Shown piece by piece: positions 1 through 7,147 of a DNA stretch of 36,486 nucleotides; the first letter of the stretch is position 1, and each line of letters starts with the position of its first letter. Under the pieces are notes generated by a model. The model saw only the letters and a list, made by a program, of their open reading frames with translations, was not told the DNA's origin and did not search any database. The position numbers and the translations under genes are program-made. Origin of the DNA: an uncultured Opitutaceae bacterium. GTDB taxonomy: Bacteria > Verrucomicrobiota > Verrucomicrobiia > Opitutales > Opitutaceae. The DNA lies in assembly GCA_937902925.1 (NCBI GenBank), contig CALFNN010000023.1:1-36486 (forward strand), in the 5' to 3' direction.

Positions 1-25
1 GTTGAAAATTAGCGCCTTCGTAAGT

Positions 26-102
26 TGGCGTCCCCACGGGGATTCGAACCCCGGTTCTCACCGTGAAAGGGTGGTGTCCTAACCGGGCTAGACGATGGGG
101 AC
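26..102 (-). tRNA. tRNA-Glu (anticodon TTC)
   Basis: Read on the minus strand, a full cloverleaf is visible. The acceptor stem is GTCCCCA (102-96) paired with TGGGGAC (36-30), followed by discriminator G and an encoded CCA (28-26). The T arm has the usual GTTCGAATC core. The anticodon loop reads CTTTCAC, so the anticodon is TTC, which decodes GAA/GAG. It lies just upstream of purC and on the opposite strand. Confidence 0.96.
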
Positions 103-241
103 TAACCGCGGAGCCCGGCACGCTACGGCGCGGCCCTACCCGCGCAAGGCTATTTTCCCACCCGGAAAATCCCGATATTGCCCGCCTGCTGACAAACTTT
201 CGGCGCGACCTTTGGCTGCTTCGCGTTCAAGAAATCCTCGC

Positions 242-1153
242 ATGACCTTCTCTGACATCGCGGCCATCCTACCCCAAAACGCCGTCACGCAAATCGACGA
301 TTTGCCTTTTCCCCGGGTCACCTCGGGCAAGGTTCGCGAGATCTTCGATCTCGGCGACGCCCTCCTCCTCTCCGCCACCGACCGCCTGTCCGCCTTCGAC
401 GTCGTCCTGCCCGACGGCATCCCAGGCAAGGGCGCGATCCTGACCCAGATGAGCAACTGGTGGTTCGCGCAAACGAGCGGTGTCATCCGCAACCACCTGC
501 TGCCCGACCAGCCCGGCGAATTCGCGCGCCGCGGCATCGCGAGTCGCGACCTCCAGCTTCGCAGCATGGTCGTCCGGAAGCTCAAGCCCCTCACCATCGA
601 GTGCGTCGTGCGCGGCTACCTCGTCGGCAGCGGCTGGAGTTCCTACCAGAAAACCGGCGAAGTCTGCGGCATCAAACTCCCCGCCGGTCTGCGGCAGGCC
701 GACCGGTTGCCCGAGGCGATTTTCACGCCGACCACGAAGGCGCCGAAGGGCCAGCACGACGAACCGATCAACGACGCGCAGGGCGCCGCCACGATCGGCG
801 CCGCACTCTACGAAAAAGTAAAGGCGACCAGCCTCGCCCTTTATCGCTTCGGCCACGATCGCGCCAAACAAGCCGGCATGATCCTCGCCGACACGAAGTT
901 CGAATTCGGCACCGATGCCGGCGGAAACCTCTTCCTGATCGACGAAGTCCTCACGCCCGACTCCTCGCGCTACTGGCCGGCGGAAAGCTACGCGCCGAAC
1001 CAGTCGCCCCCGAGCTATGACAAGCAGTTCGTGCGCGACCATCTGCTCGCGATCAAGTGGGACCAGAAACCGCCCGCCCCCCGCCTGCCGGCCGAGGTCA
1101 TCGCGCGCACGCGGGAGAAATATCTCGCCGCGTTGAAGAACCTGCTGGGATAA
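242..1153 (+). CDS. purC: Phosphoribosylaminoimidazole-succinocarboxamide synthase (SAICAR synthetase)
   Basis: This 303-residue enzyme joins CAIR and aspartate, using ATP, in purine biosynthesis in the cytoplasm. The N-terminus carries the family's SGKVREIFDLGD stretch (residues 28-39), then ATDRLSAFD and a PGKGAILTQ segment. The middle has the VRGYLVGSGW motif and the C-terminal part has LIDEVLTPDSSRYW, both typical of PurC. The length fits the roughly 300-residue form of the family. An in-frame upstream ATG at 95 would add 49 residues that do not look like PurC and would run over the opposite-strand tRNA, so the ATG at 242 was chosen. There is no Shine-Dalgarno sequence, only an A-rich AAGAAAT stretch. 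It converges with the CinA gene, with 22 bp between stops. Confidence 0.95.
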   Translation: MTFSDIAAILPQNAVTQIDDLPFPRVTSGKVREIFDLGDALLLSATDRLSAFDVVLPDGIPGKGAILTQMSNWWFAQTSGVIRNHLLPDQPGEFARRGIASRDLQLRSMVVRKLKPLTIECVVRGYLVGSGWSSYQKTGEVCGIKLPAGLRQADRLPEAIFTPTTKAPKGQHDEPINDAQGAATIGAALYEKVKATSLALYRFGHDRAKQAGMILADTKFEFGTDAGGNLFLIDEVLTPDSSRYWPAESYAPNQSPPSYDKQFVRDHLLAIKWDQKPPAPRLPAEVIARTREKYLAALKNLLG

Positions 1154-1175
1154 CCCGACCTCGCGGCCGTCCGGC

Positions 1176-2531
1176 TCACCGCATCACGTTCGATCGCCGC
1201 ACCGTCGTCGTCGCACCGCTTTCGAGCCGCAGCAGTTCGCGTCGCAACCAGTCCAGCGCCGCGTTCACCGCGCGCACCTTCACGGTCGCGCGCGGACCCG
1301 GATAACTGAGCTTCTTCGCCCACACGCCGCCCGGTGAAAACAGCCCGATGAAAATCGTGCCGACCGGGTTGCCGCCCACGCCCTTCGCAGCCCCCGCGAA
1401 ACCCGTCACCGCCAGCGCAAAATCCGCCCCCAGTGTCTCGGCCGCGCCCGTCGCCATCGCCACGGCGCATTCCTCGCTCGCGGCACCGTGTTGTTCGAGG
1501 AGGCATTCGGGACAGTCGAGCAGAGCCATCTTCGCATCGTTCGAATAGCACACCACCCCGCCGGCGAAAAACTTGCACGCCCCGCCCGCCTCGGTGAAGG
1601 CGTTGGCCAGCAGCCCGCCCGTCGCGGTCTCGGCCACGGCGAGTTTGCGTTCCTGCCGGCGCAGCAGATCGCCGCACACGCGTGCGAGCGAATCGTGCCC
1701 GTAACAAACGAAGTCCTCGCCGAGCAGCGCGGCGCACTCCCCGGCGATCGCCTCCAGCTGTGCGTGGTCGAGCCGGCCGTCGGGCGAACTCACGCGGCAA
1801 TCGACGGCGCCGGTGTGCGCGCAAAACGCCACGCTCAACGCCTCGCCGAACCGGTCGAAGATCGGCTGGAGCCGCGTCTCGAGCATCGATTCGCCGACGC
1901 CCGCCGTGCGGAGCTGCACATAGGACTCCCCCGCATGCAGCAGTCCGCGCGCGGCGAGCCGGGGAATCACCTGGTCGGTGAACATCGGCTGGAGCTCGTT
2001 CGGCGGCCCCGGCAGCATCACCAGCACCTTGCCATCCTGCTCGACCCAGAGGCCGGGCGCGGTGCCGTTGGCGTTCGGCAGCACCTCGCCGCGTTCGAAC
2101 ACGTAGGCCTGCTTGAGATTGTTCTGCGTCATCTTCCGCCCGAACGCCGCGAAGCGTTCGCTGATCGCCTTCTCGATCGTGGGCTCGAATACCAGCTTCT
2201 GGCCGAGCACCGCCGCCACCGCCTCCCGCGTGCGGTCATCGCATGTCGGCCCGAGCCCGCCGGTCGTGATCACCACGTCCGCGCGCGCCCAGCTCTCGCG
2301 AAACTGCTCCGCGATCGCCACCGCCTCGTCCGTGATCGTCACGTTGCGCTGGAGCAGCGCGCCGTGGCGGCCGAGTTGCGCGCCGATGAACGTCAGGTGG
2401 CCGTTCGGCGTCAGCCCGAGCAGCAGCTCGTCGCCGAGCGTGAGGAGCTCGTAACGAATCGGCGGGGTTGGCTGGGACGGCGCGGCGCCGTTGGCTTGGT
2501 GGTCAGAAACCATTCTTGCGAGGCCGGACAT
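1176..2531 (-). CDS. cinA: CinA-family protein (competence/damage-inducible; NMN amidohydrolase-like)
   Basis: The protein has 451 residues and two domains. The first (about 27-195) is the MoaB/MogA-like CinA domain, with TTGGLGPTCDDRTREA (89-104) and MLPGPPNEL (172-180). The second (about 283-440) is the PncC-type nicotinamide-nucleotide amidohydrolase domain, with VVCYSNDAK (326-334) and LAVTGFAG (373-380). The family recycles NMN to nicotinate mononucleotide. The PncC motif normally read as AESCTGG is AETATGG here (300-306), so the presumed nucleophilic Ser is Thr302; Tyr329 and Lys334 remain. The start is uncertain: ATG at 2531 leaves only 18 bp to the divergent uvrC start, and ATG at 2513 is an alternative. 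The family assignment is firm; deamidase activity is not. Confidence 0.9.
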   Translation of the reverse strand: MSGLARMVSDHQANGAAPSQPTPPIRYELLTLGDELLLGLTPNGHLTFIGAQLGRHGALLQRNVTITDEAVAIAEQFRESWARADVVITTGGLGPTCDDRTREAVAAVLGQKLVFEPTIEKAISERFAAFGRKMTQNNLKQAYVFERGEVLPNANGTAPGLWVEQDGKVLVMLPGPPNELQPMFTDQVIPRLAARGLLHAGESYVQLRTAGVGESMLETRLQPIFDRFGEALSVAFCAHTGAVDCRVSSPDGRLDHAQLEAIAGECAALLGEDFVCYGHDSLARVCGDLLRRQERKLAVAETATGGLLANAFTEAGGACKFFAGGVVCYSNDAKMALLDCPECLLEQHGAASEECAVAMATGAAETLGADFALAVTGFAGAAKGVGGNPVGTIFIGLFSPGGVWAKKLSYPGPRATVKVRAVNAALDWLRRELLRLESGATTTVRRSNVMR

Positions 2532-2549
2532 TAGGCGGATTCTTTCGGA

Positions 2550-4055
2550 ATGCCAGCGTCAGAACCGGTAAATCTCAAGGAGAAGGTGCGCCGCCTCCCC
2601 GACAAACCGGGCGTCTACCTGATGAAGGACCGGCTCGGGCGGATCATCTACGTCGGCAAGGCCAAGAGCCTGAAAAAGCGCGTCTCCTCCTACTTTCAAC
2701 GCGGCCGGGCCCGCACCGTCTCGCAACCGAAAATCCGCGCCCTCATCGAGATGATCGCCGACCTCGACACCATCGAGGTCAAGTCCGAGCCCGAGGCGCT
2801 GCTCCTCGAGGGCAAGCTCATCAAGCAGTGGCGGCCGCGCTACAACACCGACTTCACGGACGACAAACGCTTCCTCCTCGTGCGCGTCGACCTCGGTGAG
2901 GAGCTGCCGCGTTTCCGGCTCACGCGGCTCAAGAAGGAGGACCGCTCGCGCTACTTCGGACCGTTCGCGCACTCCGGGCTCCTGCGCAAGACGCTCGCCC
3001 AGATGCGCCGGCAGTTCGGCATCCTCCTCGCCGACGGCACCCCGCAGAAACTGCCCGACGGCACGTGGCGGCTCTACGACGACGTCCGCACGGAGCTCTA
3101 CGGCGCCGGCACGATCGTCTCCCCCGCGGACTATCGGCGTCGCGTCGAGGACGCGTGCACGTTTCTCGAGGGCAAATCCCGCGAATGGCTCGAAACGCTG
3201 CGCCACGAAATGGCCGCCGCCGCCGCGAAGCAGGAGTTCGAAAAGGCGGCCGAATTGCGCGATGTCGTTTTCGCGCTGGAGAAAACGCTCGCCAAAACCC
3301 GTCACTTCGAGCGCACCGATCCCACGCGCCCCGCACGCGACGAGGAAGCGTTGCGCGCCCTCGAGGTCGCCCTCCACCTGGCCGCGCCGCCGCGCACGAT
3401 GGAGTGCTTCGACATCTCGCACATCTCGGGCACGTTCGTCGTGGCCTCGATGGTCCACTTCGCCGACGGCCGGCCGGATAAGAACAACTACCGCCGTTTC
3501 CAGATCAAGAGCTTCATCGGCAACGACGATTTTCGTGCCATGGAGGAGGTCGTCGGCCGCCGTTACCGCCGCCTCGCGACCGAGGGCAAACCGTTTCCCG
3601 ACCTCGTGGTGATCGACGGTGGCCGCGGCCAGGTCGGTGCGGCATTGAAGGCGTTCGTCGCGCTCGGCTGCATGCCCCCGCCACTCATCGGCCTCGCGAA
3701 GGAACACGAGACGATCATCTTCCCCGACGAACGCGCACCGCTGAATCTTCCCCTCAACCATCCGGGCCTGAACGTCCTCCAGCGGCTCCGCGACGAGGCC
3801 CACCGCTTCGCCAACACCTATAACGCCGATCTCCGCTCGAAAAAGATCCGCGAGAGCGTCCTCGACGATTTTCCCGGCCTCGGCCCCGTCCGCCGCGCCG
3901 CCCTCCTCGCCCACTTCGGCGGCATCGACAAGCTGCGCGCCGCGACCGCGGCCGAAATCGCCGAAGTCGCCGGTTTCGGCGGCAAACTGGCCGCGGAGTT
4001 GCACGAATTCCTTCGGCGCCCGGCGTCGTTCGCCCGGCCGGTCAACGACGACTAG
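2550..4055 (+). CDS. uvrC: Excinuclease ABC subunit C, short form lacking the Cys cluster
   Basis: UvrC makes both incisions around a DNA lesion during nucleotide excision repair with UvrA and UvrB. The order of domains is GIY-YIG nuclease (about 20-98, GVYLMKDRLG and IIYVGKAKSLKKR), UVR motif (about 227-240, KQEFEKAAELRD), RNase H-like endonuclease (about 282-430, with CFDISHISGT, VIDGGRGQVG and RDEAHRFANTYN carrying the catalytic acids and His) and a helix-hairpin-helix pair (442-488). At 501 residues it is about 100 shorter than the common 600-residue form. The segment between GIY-YIG and UVR, where family members have four cysteines binding a 4Fe-4S cluster, here has only Cys203. Its TAG stop overlaps that of the convergent CE15 gene in a shared CTAG. 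Confidence 0.95.
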   Translation: MPASEPVNLKEKVRRLPDKPGVYLMKDRLGRIIYVGKAKSLKKRVSSYFQRGRARTVSQPKIRALIEMIADLDTIEVKSEPEALLLEGKLIKQWRPRYNTDFTDDKRFLLVRVDLGEELPRFRLTRLKKEDRSRYFGPFAHSGLLRKTLAQMRRQFGILLADGTPQKLPDGTWRLYDDVRTELYGAGTIVSPADYRRRVEDACTFLEGKSREWLETLRHEMAAAAAKQEFEKAAELRDVVFALEKTLAKTRHFERTDPTRPARDEEALRALEVALHLAAPPRTMECFDISHISGTFVVASMVHFADGRPDKNNYRRFQIKSFIGNDDFRAMEEVVGRRYRRLATEGKPFPDLVVIDGGRGQVGAALKAFVALGCMPPPLIGLAKEHETIIFPDERAPLNLPLNHPGLNVLQRLRDEAHRFANTYNADLRSKKIRESVLDDFPGLGPVRRAALLAHFGGIDKLRAATAAEIAEVAGFGGKLAAELHEFLRRPASFARPVNDD

Positions 4056-5359
4056 CTTTTTTTCTCCCGCTTCAATTGCCGGCCGGCGAAGTCGAGCACG
4101 CATGCCCAGTCGTAATCGGTGACATCGTGTTTTCCCGTGCGGTCGTGGTAGCCGATCGTGTCGCCCACGGGCGTGTTCAAGCCGGGCATTTCCTCCACAC
4201 CGAGACCGGCCTCGCCGAACAGCCGGTAAACGGGTTCCGCGCCCTTCGCCCCGAGAAACTCCCCGCGCGGATCGCTCCACTGGTCGCCGTCGGCGCTCGA
4301 CACATAGAGCGGGCGCGGCGCGATCAGCGCCATCAGCTCGTGCTGGTCGATGGGGAGCGCGGCCTCGTTGTCGTTGTAACGGCGGAAATTCTTCGCGAAC
4401 CAGTAGAAAAACTTCCCGTTGATGATCGCCACCGTCTCGCCGTAAAAACGTTTGCTCAGCGCCGCCCCGCCCTGGCCGGACTCGAAGGAGACGAGCATCG
4501 CGAAGCGTTCGTCCTGCGCCGCCGCCCAGTCCGCGGCCTTGCCGAGCCGCGAGAAACCATGCACGGCCACGCGCTTTGCATCGAGCTCCGGATCGCTCTC
4601 GATGTAGTCAAGCGCGCGGCTGAGCCCCCACGCCCACGCGCCCAGCGCACCCCACGCGTCGTCCTTGCGGTCCTCCGAGGAACCGGTCGCAAACAGCGCG
4701 GGCACGGCTCCGAGCAGGCTGTCGCCGCGGTCGGGGCAGAGGTCGTTGCACCACGCGGTCGCCGTCGCGTAGCCGCGGGCGATCACTGTCTCGATCTGCC
4801 ACTTCGCGGCATGGACGCCGCGCTGCTCGGAAGTCACCGGCGTGTCCGCCGGCGCCGGGCGGTAGTGTTCGACATCGTAGAACACGAACGGCTGCGCGAG
4901 CGCGATGCCCGGGTCGGCGTTCACCGTGTGGTTGCCGAAGAAATTCAGCCCGAGAAAAACCGGCGGCGGCGCACGGAGGCCGTTGGGCTGGTAGATCAAC
5001 AGGTGCATCTGCGGGCCGTCGGACTTCGCCGTGAACCAGATCGTCACCTCCTTGCGCGTCGCCTTCCCGCCGAGCGCCGCCCGGTCGAGCGACGTGACGG
5101 CCCAATGCATCGCCGCCGGCCGGCCGGCGGGCGTGCGTCCGTATTCGTGCTCCGCGAATAGCTCCAGCAACTCGGGGCGGCGCTTCGCCCGCCACGTGGC
5201 CGCATCGCGCACCGGCGTGCCGTCGGCGCAGACCAGCGGATCGGGCAGCGTGTAAGGAGGCACCTGGCTCTCGACCGTGATCGCGGGCGCCGGCGCCGCC
5301 CGTCCGGTGCCGACGGCGAGCAACGCGGCGACGCAAATCAAACAGGGGCGCGGGGTCAT
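4052..5359 (-). CDS. Glucuronoyl methylesterase-like carbohydrate esterase (CE15 family), secreted
   Basis: The 435-residue protein starts with a signal peptide (about 1-21, ending GRA-AP). The alpha/beta-hydrolase nucleophile elbow is GFSRLGKAA (268-276), so Ser270 is the likely nucleophile. SFESGQGGAAL (291-301), DGDQWSDPRGEF (357-368) and GKHDVTDYDW (409-418, likely catalytic His411) follow in the order seen in bacterial CE15 enzymes. CE15 enzymes cut ester bonds between glucuronoxylan and lignin alcohols. The open frame continues far upstream to 7486, but that part is antisense to the next gene; the ATG at 5359 places the signal peptide correctly. It is divergent from another secreted esterase 84 bp away, suggesting joint action on acetylated or lignin-linked xylan. 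Substrate is inferred. Confidence 0.85.
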   Translation of the reverse strand: MTPRPCLICVAALLAVGTGRAAPAPAITVESQVPPYTLPDPLVCADGTPVRDAATWRAKRRPELLELFAEHEYGRTPAGRPAAMHWAVTSLDRAALGGKATRKEVTIWFTAKSDGPQMHLLIYQPNGLRAPPPVFLGLNFFGNHTVNADPGIALAQPFVFYDVEHYRPAPADTPVTSEQRGVHAAKWQIETVIARGYATATAWCNDLCPDRGDSLLGAVPALFATGSSEDRKDDAWGALGAWAWGLSRALDYIESDPELDAKRVAVHGFSRLGKAADWAAAQDERFAMLVSFESGQGGAALSKRFYGETVAIINGKFFYWFAKNFRRYNDNEAALPIDQHELMALIAPRPLYVSSADGDQWSDPRGEFLGAKGAEPVYRLFGEAGLGVEEMPGLNTPVGDTIGYHDRTGKHDVTDYDWACVLDFAGRQLKREKKS

Positions 5360-5443
5360 GGCGCGGGACTGTGACGGTTGCCACCGTGCCTGGCAAATCC
5401 GCGTTGCCGCTCGCGCGGACGCGTGCACGTTGTTCCCGGTCCG

Positions 5444-6988
5444 ATGGCTCTTTCGCTCCGCTTTCTCCGCCTTGCCCTGCTTCCCGTCGTCCTCGCCACC
5501 GACGGCATCCGCGCGGACGTCATCCTCGCGCCGCTTTTCACCGACCACGCCGTGCTCCAACGTGACAAGCCCGTGCCCGTCTGGGGGTGGGCCGACGCCG
5601 GCGAAAAAATCCAGGTGACCTTTCACGAACAGGTGCGCAACGCGGTGGCCGCGGCCGACGGCCGCTGGATCGTGTTGCTCGACCCGCAGCCCGCCGACGC
5701 GCAGGGCGCGGATCTCGTGGCCACGGGCAAGAACACCGTCGCCGTGCACGATGTCGTCGTCGGCGAAGTGTGGCTCTGCTCCGGCCAGTCGAACATGGAG
5801 TTCGCCGTCAGCCAGGCCGCGAACGCCGCCCGCGAAATCGCGGGCGCCAGTTTTCCGCTCATCCGCCAGGTGAAGATCGACCGCACCGTCGCCACGGCGC
5901 CCGCCGACACCGTCAAGACTTCCGGCTGGCAGCCGGCGTCGCCGCAAACGGCCGGTTCGTTCACCGCGGTCGGCTATTTTTTCGCCCGCGACATTTTCCA
6001 AAAACTCGGTGTGCCGGTCGGCCTCGTGCACAGCTCGTGGGGCGGCACGCCGATCGAGTCCTGGCTGAGCCCCGCCGCGCTCGCGGGCGACCCGGCCTTC
6101 GCCGTCGTCGCCACGCGCTGGGAGCGGGACCTGGCCGACTATCCCGCGAAGAAGACCACCTACGACGCGCAGTTCGGCGACTGGCGCGAGGCCGACGCCG
6201 CAGCGAAGAAGAAAGGGCCCGCGGCGGAGGCCGCGTTCCTCAAGGGGCGCCCGTGGAAGCGTGCGCCGCGCGGACCCGGCGACTCGTGGACGCCCTCCGG
6301 CCTGTTCAACGGCATGATCAACCCGCTCCTGCCCTATGCCCTGCGCGGCGCACTCTGGTATCAGGGCGAGAGCAACGCCGATCGCGCCGCCGAATATCAC
6401 GCGCTCTTCGCCGCGATGATCACCGCGTGGCGCCGGCATTTCGGTCAGGGCGATTTTCCCTTCTATTGGGTCAGCCTCGCCAACTACCGCGTGCCCGACG
6501 ATCCGTCCGACACGACCTACGCATTTCTCCGCGAGGCACAGACCCAGACACTCACGCTGCCCAACACCGGCCAGGCGCTCGCGATCGATGTCGGCAATCC
6601 CGACGACATCCACCCCACGGACAAACAGGACGTCGGCCGCCGCCTCGCGCTGCTCGCGAAGAACCGCGTCTACAGCATCGTCGGCGACGACACCGGCCCG
6701 ACGTTTTCGTCGGTGTCGCGCGAGGGCACTGCCCTGCGCGTGAAACTGACGCACACCGACGGCGGACTCGTCGCGCACGACAGGCCCGTGCAATCCCTCG
6801 AGGTCGCCGGCGCGGACCGGATGTTTCGCCCGGCCACGGCCCGCATCGAGCGCGACACGCTGCTCGTCTCGGCGCCCGGCGTCCGCGAACCGGTGGCCGT
6901 GCGCTACGCGTGGAAGAACTGCCCCGACGCAAATCTCTACGACGGCGCCGGATTGCCCGCCGTGCCGTTTCGCTCGGATAACTGGTAG
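5444..6988 (+). CDS. Sialate O-acetylesterase-type SGNH carbohydrate esterase, secreted
   Basis: This 514-residue protein has a hydrophobic N-terminus (about 1-24) compatible with a signal peptide. A beta domain (LFTDHAVLQRDKPVPVWG, 31-48) is typical for this family. The SGNH block I appears as CSGQSNMEF (112-120), with Ser116 the likely nucleophile. Further blocks are HSSWGGTPIESW, LWYQGESNA and, near the C-terminus, DVGNPDDIHPTDKQDVG with the DxxH catalytic pair. Family members remove O-acetyl groups from sialic acid or, in plant-polymer degraders, from xylan; the CE15 neighbour favours the latter. The start at 5444 was chosen over 5378 because the longer version puts 22 residues in front of the signal peptide. 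No ribosome-binding site is visible. Confidence 0.85.
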   Translation: MALSLRFLRLALLPVVLATDGIRADVILAPLFTDHAVLQRDKPVPVWGWADAGEKIQVTFHEQVRNAVAAADGRWIVLLDPQPADAQGADLVATGKNTVAVHDVVVGEVWLCSGQSNMEFAVSQAANAAREIAGASFPLIRQVKIDRTVATAPADTVKTSGWQPASPQTAGSFTAVGYFFARDIFQKLGVPVGLVHSSWGGTPIESWLSPAALAGDPAFAVVATRWERDLADYPAKKTTYDAQFGDWREADAAAKKKGPAAEAAFLKGRPWKRAPRGPGDSWTPSGLFNGMINPLLPYALRGALWYQGESNADRAAEYHALFAAMITAWRRHFGQGDFPFYWVSLANYRVPDDPSDTTYAFLREAQTQTLTLPNTGQALAIDVGNPDDIHPTDKQDVGRRLALLAKNRVYSIVGDDTGPTFSSVSREGTALRVKLTHTDGGLVAHDRPVQSLEVAGADRMFRPATARIERDTLLVSAPGVREPVAVRYAWKNCPDANLYDGAGLPAVPFRSDNW

Positions 6989-7147
6989 CGATCTTTTCCC
7001 GCGGTTGCTTTTCGCTCGGCAATCGCGCTCATCCCGGCGAAAACCCAGTCGGATGAGTTCCCTTCCCCCCGCGGCCAATCCGTCCGCCTCCGCCCGACGC
7101 CGGCCAGCGGTTGACCCCGCGGACGTCACCGGCGTCCCGCCCGGCCC

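Noticed and set aside
95-241. Longer purC start at 95
   Set aside because: It would overlap the tRNA-Glu on the other strand and adds residues absent from the family.
2559-4280. Open frame of 573 codons antisense to uvrC
   Set aside because: uvrC has clear catalytic motifs; the antisense product is low-complexity and Arg/Ala-rich.
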